NCBI RefSeq assembly: GCF_000192795.1
Contig: NW_007360611.1
Coordinates: forward strand, 82,016-146,015
Length of the DNA stretch: 64,000 nucleotides
Direction of reading: 5' to 3'
Source of the DNA: Vavraia culicis subsp. floridensis
Taxonomy: Eukaryota > Microsporidia > Pleistophoridae
Under the pieces are notes generated by a model, which saw only the letters and a list, made by a program, of their open reading frames with translations, was not told the origin of the DNA and made no database searches. The position numbers were made by a program, and so were the translations under genes. This document shows positions 1 through 10,808 of the stretch, piece by piece. The stretch's first letter is position 1. The number at the start of each line of letters is the position of its first letter.

Positions 1-196
1 ACCATTTTTGAATTGATCACGTAAATTTGGTAATATGCTGGCGATTTTAGCTACATGAGTACCATATTGGCGTGTTTAAACTGTAATATTAGTAGCGAAA
101 TTCTTTTCACATGCTCATTATTCCTTATTTTGTTGGAAAAAGCACTTTCGTACACAAATCGTTTCTTTTTATTTTGTACCATCAATTTTGTTACCC
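1..196. other. Window edge and CDC16 upstream region
   Basis: No gene is supported before the ATG at 197. The stretch is AT-rich and short frames in it lack any recognisable protein character. A CCC run (194-196) touches the CDC16 start codon. Confidence 0.5.
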
Positions 197-1591
197 ATGG
201 ACCCTCTGTCCCTACCATCAATCTACTACAACTCTAAGCTGTACCTATCAGCACTAACACTATCTGATTTTATAATACATACACATAAGAACGGGAACCT
301 TGATCTGTGCCCGTATAAGCTCATCACATGTTTGTCTCTCTCCGAACTGAATTACCACCATAGAACACTGAAGTTCATCGAGGAGAACGAAGAAATCCTA
401 AACTATCACGTAATACGAACAATGTATCTCAAGCTGGGAAATATTCTTGATTCGAAGAAACTCAATTTGGCACTCCTTAGAGATAAAAAGAACGAGGACT
501 TCGCATTAGTGGATGGTAAACTTGACAAAAGGAGCATTGAGTGTTACTTCGAAGCGATGGTGAAGAAGCACACGGAAAGAAAAGACCTGCTAGTTGAAGC
601 TATCAATTCTGACAACCGTAACCTTGAAGCACTAATGGCCCTTAAAAGGGAAGATTTGGTGAGTTCGGAAGAGTTTGATGAATTAATAACCGCTGGACCG
701 GAGTGGCTGAGCAAGCTGTACGCATATGTCGTACATTACAAGGAAGAAGTTATATTTTCTCCGTTTTTCATGGAAACATACGCGTATGACCATTATAAAC
801 GGGGAATAACCGGTCTGCTTTTCAACTTTGGCGTGGAAATGATCGAGGACTTTCCCAAGTGCTCTGTTTCATATCTTGTCCTCGGCTACCATCATCTATC
901 CAGGAAAAGGCACGGCGAGGCAAAAAAATGTTTTTATGAAGCGATAAAGTATGACAAACAGATTGGCAATCTATGGCTCTTCTTGGGCTTGGCATATTCA
1001 GGCCTCAAAGAATGCGAAAATGCTATTTCATGTTATACTCAGGCCAAGCAGCTGATGATAGGCTCATACAAACCAGATTTTTATCTTGCCTACGAGTACC
1101 ACAAAATGTACAACATCGAACAGGCAAATCTATTTTATCTGAAGGCACTGAAAATAAAGGCTGAGCCGATTGTTATTGTGAGATACGCCACTCTCTTAAT
1201 TTACTATGAATATTACGTGGATGCTCTGAAAATACTCGCTAGAATAGGCGATGCCAACGAGTTTCAAAATGTTTATAACCTGCTTGTTGCATACGCATTC
1301 CTCTTCACAGGGGATTTGGATAGATCTGAGCTGTTCCTCGACAAGTGTAAAAAAGATTGGCGATATTTGGCTACTAAAGGGTTTATTAAGCACTTGCGGT
1401 CGGAAATAGATGCGGCAGCCGATATATACACTGATGCATTGATAAAGCATGGCAGATCATGGGTGATTGAAGATCTATTAAGGCTTACGGTTGAAATTAA
1501 AGATGCAAAAAAAGACAATCTGGCGTACGAGTACGCCAATGATTTGTTTGACTCCATGGATTTGAAATCGTTAGATTTTAAACCTGTTTAA
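197..1591 (+). CDS. CDC16: Anaphase-promoting complex subunit Cdc16/APC6 (TPR protein)
   Basis: Likely scaffold TPR subunit of the APC/C, the ubiquitin ligase that triggers anaphase and mitotic exit. The central part reads as consecutive TPR helices. A block around residues 225-330 has the Cdc16 pattern: a 'Y..LG.....R...A...F..A...D...G..W...G......E...AI..Y..A..L..G...P....A.EY' run, including 'WLFLGLAYSGLKECENAI' and 'SYKPDFYLAYEYHK'. Cdc23 and Cdc27 are the nearest alternatives but fit that block less well. The product is 464 aa, much shorter than yeast Cdc16, because N- and C-terminal extensions are missing. The frame opens at a TTG at 188, but the ATG at 197 directly follows a CCC run and is taken as the start. 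No intron is visible. Confidence 0.72.
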   Translation: MDPLSLPSIYYNSKLYLSALTLSDFIIHTHKNGNLDLCPYKLITCLSLSELNYHHRTLKFIEENEEILNYHVIRTMYLKLGNILDSKKLNLALLRDKKNEDFALVDGKLDKRSIECYFEAMVKKHTERKDLLVEAINSDNRNLEALMALKREDLVSSEEFDELITAGPEWLSKLYAYVVHYKEEVIFSPFFMETYAYDHYKRGITGLLFNFGVEMIEDFPKCSVSYLVLGYHHLSRKRHGEAKKCFYEAIKYDKQIGNLWLFLGLAYSGLKECENAISCYTQAKQLMIGSYKPDFYLAYEYHKMYNIEQANLFYLKALKIKAEPIVIVRYATLLIYYEYYVDALKILARIGDANEFQNVYNLLVAYAFLFTGDLDRSELFLDKCKKDWRYLATKGFIKHLRSEIDAAADIYTDALIKHGRSWVIEDLLRLTVEIKDAKKDNLAYEYANDLFDSMDLKSLDFKPV

Positions 1592-3113
1592 GTAAAACGT
1601 GTTAGGCAGAAAGATGATCAAATTTAACAGAAAAGCTGTTTACATGCTCTCAAAGCAGTTATGGCAGTTTTCTTTCTCCTTTAAAGCCAAAAAAATATCT
1701 AAACAGCCCAAATTTGAACCTGATTCGCTTATTACATTAGTTACTTGTTGTTCGCGTGTTCTGTTGTTGTATATTTCTTTTGGAGACGCGATCGGTACGA
1801 CAGCGTAGTAATGTTCTAGTTCGCAGTTGTACGGCTGCAAACCGGGCGCAATCGCTGCTGATACTACCATAATAAATACTTTTACGAGCATAGAGCTATT
1901 ACCTATTAGTTAAAGTGCTCGAAGAAATATGCGAAATAACACCAACGCATAATATTAAGAGCAGCTTAGATGATTTGTACAGGTTAAATTTACATTCTGA
2001 TCATCTGCTTCGATAGATTGAAAACTATGCTGCGCAAATTAACCAACTCATATGCTTACAGAGTAATAAACACTTATCCTTAGATTCACTAGCTATTAAT
2101 TCGGATTGTACTACTAAGCTGTTTTGATTAGAAGAAATACTCCGCTACTCATTGCATGTAAAACAAAAGATAGAATTTAACGTGTACAAAAACGTTTCGC
2201 TGTCATTATGAAGAGTATCGCACAGAATTATGTGTTTTGTCTACAAGAGCAGGTGCCTCTATGCGGTCTCGAGTAGAAATGTATGCAATGCACGGTTACT
2301 GCTGTTCCATTAGGCGCATTTGACAGCTGCTATCAATTTTATCCTGACGATGGTTTACTAGACAGTCCAATAGTCTGTGTTTGGTCTATACCGTTCAGTA
2401 ATAGCAAATAGAACTCTGTAGCTCCGCGTTGCAGTGCAAGCTAAATAGAGAACGGTTGAATTGCGTGTTATGCAGTGAAAGATAGAGCAAACAATTATAA
2501 ATAAGATGGAATGTAAAAGGCAGTGATGAACGGATGGAATTGAAAGAAAGACTTGGAACCTGTGAAATATTAAGGGACAGGAATACCCGAGGTAGAAGTA
2601 GTTCATAGTACCAAAAAAGGGGTATCGGCATGTTGTCAGCATGCGATTGTACTCTTTCTCGCGCTTGTGATATCATTCCTGTATCCACAACTCATGTTAC
2701 AGTACATTATAGATTTTGGCCATAATGGCATTTGCATAAATCAAAGACAATGTGGCTACAATATAGGTCCTCAGCGGGACAGGAAAGAGATGTGCGCTGT
2801 TTACCAATATTAAGGTGGAGGGAAGGTGCTCTAAATGATATGTTAACGATAAGCAGAAGCTGTAGTTAACTGTTTTAGATGAACCTGTTTTATTGCAATA
2901 TTTGTTTTTGTTTCGATGTCTAAAAGATTGCCGATCATGTTATGGTCTAGCATCTCATTTTTCTTTTCTACGATTTATAACGACTATGACGAAGAAGTAA
3001 CGAAGTATCAATGTTAGTACCATTTATTGTATAATTGTTTGACAATTTTTTGGTGGTATATTGTTTTATTTATTTGGCGAAAGTTCATGTCAAAGTCAAA
3101 AGTATTCAAAAAA
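1592..3113. other. Gene-poor intergenic stretch before the assembly gap
   Basis: About 1.5 kb without a convincing gene. Overlapping minus-strand frames of 94 and 97 codons at 2358-2688 lie in different phases and look like chance. The only item worth listing is the small minus-strand frame at 1640-1891, entered separately. Confidence 0.45.
1640..1891 (-). CDS. Possible small secreted protein (83 aa)
   Basis: Not recognised. The ATG-started frame opens with a short hydrophobic run (MLVKVFIMVVSAAIA) followed by a polar segment, the pattern of a cleavable signal peptide. The mature part contains four cysteines (C-E-L; G-C-L-D; N-C-H-N-C), which could form disulfides. It lies tail to tail with CDC16. 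There is no CCC run before its ATG and a competing frame exists on the other strand, so it may be a chance ORF. Confidence 0.3.
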   Translation of the reverse strand: MLVKVFIMVVSAAIAPGLQPYNCELEHYYAVVPIASPKEIYNNRTREQQVTNVISESGSNLGCLDIFLALKEKENCHNCFESM

Positions 3114-3816
3114 NNNNNNNNNNNNNNNNNNNNNNNNNNNNNNNNNNNNNNNNNNNNNNNNNNNNNNNNNNNNNNNNNNNNNNNNNNNNNNNNNNNNNNN
3201 NNNNNNNNNNNNNNNNNNNNNNNNNNNNNNNNNNNNNNNNNNNNNNNNNNNNNNNNNNNNNNNNNNNNNNNNNNNNNNNNNNNNNNNNNNNNNNNNNNNN
3301 NNNNNNNNNNNNNNNNNNNNNNNNNNNNNNNNNNNNNNNNNNNNNNNNNNNNNNNNNNNNNNNNNNNNNNNNNNNNNNNNNNNNNNNNNNNNNNNNNNNN
3401 NNNNNNNNNNNNNNNNNNNNNNNNNNNNNNNNNNNNNNNNNNNNNNNNNNNNNNNNNNNNNNNNNNNNNNNNNNNNNNNNNNNNNNNNNNNNNNNNNNNN
3501 NNNNNNNNNNNNNNNNNNNNNNNNNNNNNNNNNNNNNNNNNNNNNNNNNNNNNNNNNNNNNNNNNNNNNNNNNNNNNNNNNNNNNNNNNNNNNNNNNNNN
3601 NNNNNNNNNNNNNNNNNNNNNNNNNNNNNNNNNNNNNNNNNNNNNNNNNNNNNNNNNNNNNNNNNNNNNNNNNNNNNNNNNNNNNNNNNNNNNNNNNNNN
3701 NNNNNNNNNNNNNNNNNNNNNNNNNNNNNNNNNNNNNNNNNNNNNNNNNNNNNNNNNNNNNNNNNNNNNNNNNNNNNNNNNNNNNNNNNNNNNNNNNNNN
3801 NNNNNNNNNNNNNNNN
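3114..3816. other. Assembly gap (703 N)
   Basis: Unbroken run of N between scaffolded contigs. Any frame drawn across it is meaningless. The true length may differ from the run length. Confidence 0.99.
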
Positions 3817-5181
3817 TAAATATTGAAGCGCATGAAATATGTATTGACAGCCAAGTATCGCAAATGGAATCATCAGCCTGTTGACAAGAAACAGATTTAG
3901 ATATTATTGACGATAAATCTATAGAAACATACTACAGCTGCAGTTGTTGGACCTGTTTGTTGTATGCTTTGATTGTTTTTCAATATATGTATGCAGTACT
4001 TAGATCATTCTTATTCTACGCAAGTAATTGAAAACGTTATTCGTATGATTTCTTATTCTTTTTCGCACAGAATATTTCCTTACATTCATTGTTACGTGCA
4101 TATGCTCACATTTTTTACAAGTTATCAATCATCTCAGATTATATTCTCACTTCGTTTACCGTATTTCTTTAGTACACGGCATCAACATCTCATATCACTG
4201 AAGAGCTACGGAATTTGCATTTGATGTACTGCTATGCTTGTTTGCATGTAAACACATTAGACTATGAATGAGGATCGATGTGCTGGTAACACTATTCCTT
4301 ATATGCATTTATTCTGTGTTACGATATCCCAAAGGCCTCTAATCCATTTACAGCCATGTGTGTGAACTAAGCCCCTTCGATTTGAGCTAAGGTCCAGTAC
4401 TCTGTTCGCTTAATTCAAAGTGAGTGGAACAAAGGATGATCAAATAGGCAAAACATAGTGCACTAATTTTTAGATTTGAACTTGATTTATAGAAAGATGT
4501 GTTGAACAGATGAGTTCTGCAGAAAATGTATGGCATCACTGTATAAGATAATGTGAAATAAAAACTGATATGTTACATAAGTTATCTGGTTATGTGTAGT
4601 GAACTAGTCCTTTGAGAGATTACGAGAAATTGTTGGACTTTTCTGTGCTTGAGAGAGGTAGTCTGACAGATCCGATGAATGTGTGAGTGTTAACCTGAAA
4701 TAGTGGATGCTAGAAGAATCTTGAGTAGAAGTGAAGGTTTAGTCAGAGCAGTATTGATCAGAATCTGAAAATAACGCGACTGATTTATATATTTGGTACG
4801 TCTACCATCACCAAAACCTACTACTGCATCTAACCTGTTTGTGCCAAAGTAGGCCACGATATTCAAAGTCATGAGAAGGTAGAGCTGCGTACTCAGAGGC
4901 TGTTTTAGCAGGATCTATGTACAAAGGTTACCTAAAGACACAAATCTAAAAAAACGGATGCAAACTCCTTGGTAGTAGGTCATTTCTACAGCTGGCGTTT
5001 TGGGTCTGATCTTGATTACAGTCGGGAATTTTACCACACGTGTGTTCAATACGTTCTCCACTATGGTTGCACATCTACTTTGATCTCTTTAGCGCACCGC
5101 ATCTGACAGGGGTTAGAAAGTTGAGGCTGTTTATAGCCAAGTCTTATGGTCTATTTATATTATCATTTACGTGCGGTTAAA
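3817..5181. other. Gene-free stretch after the assembly gap
   Basis: AT-rich with frequent stops in all frames. The longest frames (83 and 60 codons) start at non-ATG codons or have no protein-like composition. No gene is called. Confidence 0.45.
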
Positions 5182-5263
5182 GTCAGCATGGCCGAGTGGT
5201 TAAGGCGTTAGACTTGAAATCTAATGGGGTCTCCCCGCGTAGGTTCAAATCCTGCTGCTGACG
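5182..5263 (+). tRNA. tRNA-Ser(UGA)
   Basis: A complete class II cloverleaf can be folded by eye. Acceptor arms GTCAGCA and TGCTGAC pair, with G73 as discriminator. The anticodon stem TTAGA/TCTAA encloses loop CTTGAAA, giving anticodon TGA (reads UCA). The long variable arm GGGG-TCT-CCCC is typical of tRNA-Ser. The T arm GTAGG/CCTGC encloses TTCAAAT. The internal A box (TGGCCGAGTGG) and B box (GGTTCAAAT) are present, and a TTTT at 5267-5270 gives a Pol III stop. There is no intron. It stands alone in a gene-poor stretch. Confidence 0.96.
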
Positions 5264-5266
5264 TAC

Positions 5267-5270
5267 TTTT
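5267..5270 (+). terminator. Pol III T-run after tRNA-Ser
   Basis: Four T residues three bases after the discriminator base, the usual Pol III termination signal. Confidence 0.7.
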
Positions 5271-5757
5271 AGTTGATGTTCCCTAAACCCTGCATGTGAG
5301 CAAAATACGGTGTGCACGTGTAAGGAATGCATACGAATGAATACAAGTGAACAATCTGACCCGTAACACAGAGAAGTTACAACGTGAAATGAAGCGGTTA
5401 CTTTAATCGATCAGGTCTGTAAGGCTCTTTTAGCATCCCTTTTAATGTTCCACTGTGCGTATTACGACTAAGTCTATTTGCGCTACATCTTGTCTGTGCT
5501 AAAGAAACTCTGGAACACGGCCGGAAAGTACTTTGCCCAAAACTTCGAAAGTGTCCTGCTCTTTTATCATGTGTGATACTGGAACGTAACATAAAAGAAG
5601 TTCAGCTGCTTTCATAGCTCGATTCGCACAATCACCGGCTGATAAATGCGCTACATTCATTCATTTACCTCCACGCAACATTACTTAACAAGCACATTTT
5701 CTGATTAAACGTTTCCAAATTGGTTTATTCCTCTTGTACCAATGTGCCATCATCATC
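5271..5757. other. Intergenic between tRNA-Ser and the helical protein gene
   Basis: No gene seen. A 64-codon minus frame (5398-5592) has arginine/serine-rich random-looking composition and is not supported. Confidence 0.45.
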
Positions 5758-6711
5758 ATGATATGTTTCATCCTTCCTGTTAAAACAGCAAAGAAAACAC
5801 AAATCATGCACGAGCATCTCTCTAACCTGTTCAAAGAACACACAAGCGTATCGCAACAGCTTGCATCCTTGAAGGCAAAGTCAAAAGACGCGAGAATTAA
5901 TAATGCAGTGCAAGAACACCTGAGGAAAGATGATTTACGACAGATACTGGTGCTGTACAGAGATATACCAGACACGGCAACTAAAAAAATGGCAGAAAAG
6001 TATGTCACCGATCAACTAGAGCATTTCATTGAAAAAAATGATATTTTAATGATTAAGACGGTGGCTAAGGGAATACCTGTCGATTCGCAGTTGCACACAC
6101 GGCTCAAGAACCGTATAAATGAGTACTTGTTGGACATAAGCAAGAGAATCGACTCGTCATTCAATTTCATAAAGATATCGCACGATATGAACTTGAGTTT
6201 GGCACTGAACACGTTGCTCGCATTCTTTAACACGTGTTATACAGATTTGGCAGAAATGGACGGTTGGATCAGGGAGTGCAACAGTATTATCGGCATGTTG
6301 CACCACAGGAAATACGGGCAGATCCTGAGTGCCCGTTCTTTTAAGTACCGTGACAAAATTCTTACCTTCTTAGAAATAGCGGTTCGCTCACCACGGGTGA
6401 CTGATGAGCATATTGGTGCATGTGTCCAGCACAGTACTAAAAATGAACAAGACGGTACAACTGGTTCACGTGAGCTGCGGAATCTCTCGGTGCTAAAAGC
6501 AATTTATAAAGAAAGAGAACTTAAGTATTTTGCTGGGTGTCTGTGCGGTGCTCTTGTCAGCAATAGAAAGGGCAGAGAGGAGTTGAAATACCTGATAAAC
6601 AAAATAGCGAAGCGGTCCATGAGAATAAACGTCACGATACAAAAGGAGATGAGACATATAATAAAGGAACAAGCTCTGGAGAATGAAAAGGAGTTCGTTT
6701 TCTTGCTCTGA
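5758..6711 (+). CDS. Unidentified helical protein (317 aa)
   Basis: No family was recognised. The sequence is charged and almost entirely helix-like, with a probable coiled coil near the N-terminus ('LSNLFKEHTSVSQQLASLKAK') and several later amphipathic helices ('ALNTLLAFFNTCYTDLAEM'). The helical-bundle look resembles vesicle-tethering or structural subunits in general, but no diagnostic motif supports that. The open frame begins at a TTG (5734). The first ATG is 5758, giving a short hydrophobic leader MICFILP; the next ATG (5806) would start at MHEHLSNLF and give 301 aa. Neither has a CCC element, so the start is uncertain. Coding status is well supported by length and composition. Confidence 0.7.
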   Translation: MICFILPVKTAKKTQIMHEHLSNLFKEHTSVSQQLASLKAKSKDARINNAVQEHLRKDDLRQILVLYRDIPDTATKKMAEKYVTDQLEHFIEKNDILMIKTVAKGIPVDSQLHTRLKNRINEYLLDISKRIDSSFNFIKISHDMNLSLALNTLLAFFNTCYTDLAEMDGWIRECNSIIGMLHHRKYGQILSARSFKYRDKILTFLEIAVRSPRVTDEHIGACVQHSTKNEQDGTTGSRELRNLSVLKAIYKERELKYFAGCLCGALVSNRKGREELKYLINKIAKRSMRINVTIQKEMRHIIKEQALENEKEFVFLL

Positions 6712-7509
6712 TAGACCGCAGGTTAAGACCGTATTAGTAACCAATTCGGGTGCTGTGGTTTTGTACTAGAACAGATTTTATGGACAGTTTATGCTTATGT
6801 TTCATAAGATATGAGTGTTTTATTCGTTTTGATTGCTTTTGCGGTGATTTTCTTCAGGTTGAATAGAGAGCAAGTAAATTTACCGCATTCAGCACTAAAA
6901 CGGTGAGTAAGTAAATTCAACAATGATAATTATTCTCTTAAAAATGCGATACCTGCTATCGCATCCCATGGGTATTTACGCAAATTTGCTCCAGAACGAG
7001 TGTGCTATCTCAGCACTGTACGGTATGCTCATTCTTCAGTCACGTGTTATGAACATTTGTTGTTTATCTCACATTCGTACGAAGTATTTTTTATATGCCA
7101 TTTTCCCAATTTTATACCTAAATTATCACTTCGTACTTTTTTCCTTAATAGTAAAACTCATTTATCATTTACAAAATTTTACCAGGGTAGTAACAGGCAT
7201 CTCGTCACTACACCGTAATTCACTGTAAAGACTTGATGTCTATGTGAATTACGCTTGATATTTGTCATGATACAATGTTTCGGACATCGTTGTTGTCCAC
7301 CAATGTTTTTTTGTATCTAAAGAAAATGAATTGTTGTTTAATGGGGTTGTTTTCTGATGCATAATGTCCGAATGAGTATGTATGCGGGATTTATGGCTGT
7401 ATGATACGCCGTTTCTGCGTTTCACAGGGTATCTCCATATTATGTTCTCTCGCGCATAAACAAATATTTAATTAATCATATCTATGCATAAACAAACAGG
7501 GACCCTCTA
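6712..7509. other. Intergenic upstream of chitin synthase
   Basis: About 800 nt. A 101-codon plus frame (6923-7228) is hydrophobic and low in charged residues, typical of AT-rich noncoding DNA. Two copies of GCATAAACAAA lie close to the chitin synthase start and are listed separately. Confidence 0.45.
7454..7505 (+). promoter_or_regulatory. Chitin synthase upstream region: paired ATAAACAA sites and CCC element
   Basis: The 11-mer GCATAAACAAA occurs at 7454-7464 and again at 7486-7496, 32 bp apart (about three helical turns). ATAAACA fits the forkhead-factor core RYAAAYA. A CCC run at 7503-7505 lies 4 nt before the ATG at 7510. The CCC element is shared with many genes here. The forkhead reading is inference. 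Confidence 0.4.
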
Positions 7510-9828
7510 ATGCCATCTAATCTTTTCTTAGACACAAACGATTTCTCGTGTCCGCCCAAGGTGTACAAAAAGCGGAAGTCACTGTGGGCTATAATATACC
7601 CCATTTTCACTATTTTAATACCGAGCAAGGTACTGAGCATATGTGGAATGAAAACAAAGGAGGTGCGCAACGCATGGAGAGAAAAGGTGGCGCTCGTATC
7701 GATCATATTCCTGCTATGCATGCTGCTCGGCTTTCTCACGTTCGGTATGAATATCGTGGTGTGCAAGGGCTCGAACCAGTACATCTACGGGCGGCTGCCT
7801 GAGTTCCCTGCTCCTGTGGTGATCGGGAATGGCGAGATTTACTACTCCGACGAATATGAAGGCCTCATTCACAACCTGAAGACAATCAAATCGAGCGCAT
7901 GCAAAAGGCGGTTCGGTGAGAGCATCACGGACAGCGGCATTGATCCCGATGATCTGATCAAGATCGCGGACATTTACTTCAACTTCAACGACATCAAACA
8001 GCTCAAACTAATTCTCATCAATGACCGGGTGTATGACCCATCAATCGTGAATCACAGTTTCTACGACGAGTTCATCGCAAAGTACGCGGGCAAGATGGCC
8101 GATGATAACAATCTTGATTCACTGGCATTGCAGTGCTTCAAGGACAGCTGCTACTTCGGCAAGCTGGGTGGTAAGACCTACGGATGCCTGGTGGCAGACA
8201 TCCTGCTATATCTGTCCACAGTGATCATTTTCAGCCTGATCATAATCAAATTTGTGCTGTCCATTGTTTACTCGTGGCTGATCCGCAAGAAAAGGGTAGC
8301 GGCGGAGAACCTGCCATGCATTATGCTGGTCACATGCTACTCCGAGGACAGGGAGGGCATCAAAAAGACCCTTGACTCGCTATGCAACCAGAATTACAGC
8401 GAGAAGGTCATCCTTGTGATTGCTGATGGGCTGGTGAAGGGCAGTGGAAGCGAAACGACCACTCCGGACATCATCATCGAACTGATGAGCGTGGACAAGA
8501 GGCGCGAGGCCACCGATTACAAGTCGCTCAACGGCACACTCAATAGGGGCGTGGTGTACAGCGGAACGTACAGTAGTGACACGAACACGTGCAAAATGGT
8601 GGTCATTGTGAAGGTGGGAAGGGAGGACGAGCGCTCCAAGCCGGGCAACCGAGGAAAGAGAGACTCGCAGGTGATTATCATGGGCTTTTTCCAGAAATTG
8701 CTGTACCAGGAGCGTATGACCGATCTTGACTTTGAGATCTACGAGGCGTTCAAAGAGGCGATGGACATGGAGCCCGCATGTTTTGAGATGATCATGATGG
8801 TGGACGCCGACACGATTGTGCACCCCGATGCACTGCACCACTTCAATAGCGCGTTCGTGAACGATACCAAGATCATGGGCATGTGTGGCGAGACCAAGAT
8901 CATCAACAAGGGAGTGAGCTGGGTCACAATGATACAGGTGTTTGAGTACTACATCAGTCACCATCTGACGAAGGCGTTTGAGAGCATTTTTGGTGGTGTT
9001 ACGTGCCTGCCCGGCTGTTTCTGCATTTACCGGATAAAAATCAAGGAGGACGATAAGTACGTGCCCATTCTTGCAAACTCCTTCGTTCTTAATCCGTATT
9101 CCGTAACACGCACGGAGACTCTGCACGAGAAGAATCTGCTGTTGCTTGGTGAGGACCGCTATCTCACCACTCTGCTCTTAAAGACATTCTACAGGCGCAA
9201 GCTCATCTTTCTGCCTGCTGCCACATGTCGGACATATGTGCCGGACACATTCCCGGTGCTGCTCAGTCAGCGCAGGCGATGGATCAACAGCACGGTGCAT
9301 AACCTGATGGAGCTTGTGTCGGTGAATGCGCTGTGCGGCACGTTCTGCTGCTCAATGCAGTTTGCCGTAGGTGTTGAACTGGCGGGCACCCTCGTGCTGC
9401 CCGTGTCAATCATCTTTACGTTCGTGCTCATTGCCGTTTCCATACTCATCAAGCCGGCATGGATCCCTCTCATCATGCTTGCTTGCATATTTGGTCTGCC
9501 TGTTGTTCTCATTCTCATTACTTCCTTTAAGCTGCAGTACATCTTCTGGCTGCTCATTTACATCCTAAGCTTGCCGGTTTGGAACCTGGTGCTGCCCGTC
9601 TATGCATTCTGGCATTTTGATGACTTCAGCTGGGGCGAAACGCGCAAGGTTGACAACGATGTTGGTGCACATGACACGGTAGAACAGCCCACCACACATC
9701 ACTTCAGGTTGTACACTCTTGAAGAGCGTAAATACGCGAAGAAAAGGGGCAAGTTGCCTGAAAACATCGATGATGAGCTGATAGAGAAACAGATTAAAAG
9801 CACGATGGGAAGTATCAGTGAGAATTGA
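7510..9828 (+). CDS. Chitin synthase
   Basis: Membrane-bound family 2 glycosyltransferase that polymerises UDP-GlcNAc into chitin, the main endospore-wall polysaccharide of microsporidian spores. Visible features are an N-terminal basic stretch and membrane segment (about residues 54-84), a second membrane segment (about 233-258), then the cytosolic catalytic domain. That domain has a 'VTCYSEDREGIKKTLDSL' opening, 'MMVDADTIVHPDAL' (metal and sugar-nucleotide binding), 'LLGEDRYLT' (catalytic D) and QRRRW (product binding). Three or four C-terminal membrane spans follow. At 772 aa it is close to other microsporidian enzymes and resembles fungal division 2 (class IV-type) synthases without their long N-terminal extension. 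Codons are noticeably richer in G/C at third positions than in the 28-42 kb genes. ATG at 7510 follows a CCC run. Confidence 0.95.
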   Translation: MPSNLFLDTNDFSCPPKVYKKRKSLWAIIYPIFTILIPSKVLSICGMKTKEVRNAWREKVALVSIIFLLCMLLGFLTFGMNIVVCKGSNQYIYGRLPEFPAPVVIGNGEIYYSDEYEGLIHNLKTIKSSACKRRFGESITDSGIDPDDLIKIADIYFNFNDIKQLKLILINDRVYDPSIVNHSFYDEFIAKYAGKMADDNNLDSLALQCFKDSCYFGKLGGKTYGCLVADILLYLSTVIIFSLIIIKFVLSIVYSWLIRKKRVAAENLPCIMLVTCYSEDREGIKKTLDSLCNQNYSEKVILVIADGLVKGSGSETTTPDIIIELMSVDKRREATDYKSLNGTLNRGVVYSGTYSSDTNTCKMVVIVKVGREDERSKPGNRGKRDSQVIIMGFFQKLLYQERMTDLDFEIYEAFKEAMDMEPACFEMIMMVDADTIVHPDALHHFNSAFVNDTKIMGMCGETKIINKGVSWVTMIQVFEYYISHHLTKAFESIFGGVTCLPGCFCIYRIKIKEDDKYVPILANSFVLNPYSVTRTETLHEKNLLLLGEDRYLTTLLLKTFYRRKLIFLPAATCRTYVPDTFPVLLSQRRRWINSTVHNLMELVSVNALCGTFCCSMQFAVGVELAGTLVLPVSIIFTFVLIAVSILIKPAWIPLIMLACIFGLPVVLILITSFKLQYIFWLLIYILSLPVWNLVLPVYAFWHFDDFSWGETRKVDNDVGAHDTVEQPTTHHFRLYTLEERKYAKKRGKLPENIDDELIEKQIKSTMGSISEN

Positions 9829-10808
9829 TGGCCCATGTAATTAAATAGTGTAAATGCACATGACGCTTGCGTATTACCGTGTTAAATGCTTTGTATTGGC
9901 CACGAACACACGTTTTATGTGCTCTAATACGTATTTTTATATACACCGTGTCTTTCACCTACCGCTCTCAAAACGTAGGTCATCCCGCCGTAACAATGAG
10001 TACCCGTGCCAGGGCACGCCATAAGAATGTAAAAACCACCAACATGCGTTACTTACCCCATTCTACGTTCTTTGTACTTAAAGAACACCTCAGCTCTATT
10101 TCCATCATTTTGTGTTGTAAAAACTTTTAGAACGTGTAAAATAGCATAGGCACAGAGACCATGTTGAGAAAGGTTGTACCGTATTAACACGGTATAAGAA
10201 CTCAACAAATACGATAAAATACAGTGAAGAAAATTCTGTTAGCAGAGTATCGTAGGGATAGAAGTGCCTTATTCACACTATCAAAATATTTTACTCATAA
10301 TTTTCATGATGTACTATCTGTACGGTATAAAAACATTGATATGTACCAATTTTACGATACAAATGTTATGATTGTCTGCTTCATGGTATAACGATTACCG
10401 TGAATGACTTTTACAGCACAACTCATATGCAGAGCTCAATATAACAACTTACAGTGGTGTAGAACGAATAATGAATTTGTTTGGTGACAGTCTAAAACAC
10501 ATAACAGAACATTAAACGCTCTTAGCTGAATTATTGTTGGTACATGACAGTTTAAACTTCGTGTGGATCACAAGAATGAAGTTAAAACTGTCATAGTAGA
10601 ACGGTGCTAAGGCTTCTTTATCGAGCGGAGGAACAACAAATTGTTCCAACTCTAATTTTGATCTGCAAATTGTTCCAACTCTAATTTTGATCTGCACATC
10701 ATTCCTGAACCTATGCAACATGGCAGAGCTTGTTTAATTAAACAATCAAAATGCTAATTAATCAGATAATTGCCGCAAGTTCAAATTGAATCCAAGTAGG
10801 GATACAGA
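9829..10808. other. Intergenic between chitin synthase and the CAAX protease gene
   Basis: About 980 nt with no supported gene. It contains a short palindrome (TACCGT-6nt-ACGGTA, 10177-10194) and a perfect 29-bp tandem duplication at 10638-10695. A 69-codon minus frame crossing the duplication is unlikely to be coding because the repeat unit is not a multiple of three. Confidence 0.5.
10638..10695. repeat. Perfect 29-bp tandem duplication
   Basis: Two adjacent identical 29-nt units, 10638-10666 and 10667-10695, each starting AAATTGTTCC and ending GATCTGC. Perfect identity suggests a recent duplication or slippage event in noncoding DNA upstream of the CAAX protease gene. Confidence 0.95.

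Noticed and set aside
3027..3884. Five open frames of 252-285 codons across the N run
   Set aside because: They exist only because N codons are not stops; the readable ends carry no protein signal.
5341..5400. ACACAGAGAAG near 5367 considered as a U6 snRNA core
   Set aside because: The rest of U6 (GATTAGCATGGCCC region and 3' stem) is absent.
8380..9126. 248-codon minus frame inside chitin synthase
   Set aside because: Shadow of G/C-biased codons; His-rich, no family, no promoter signal.
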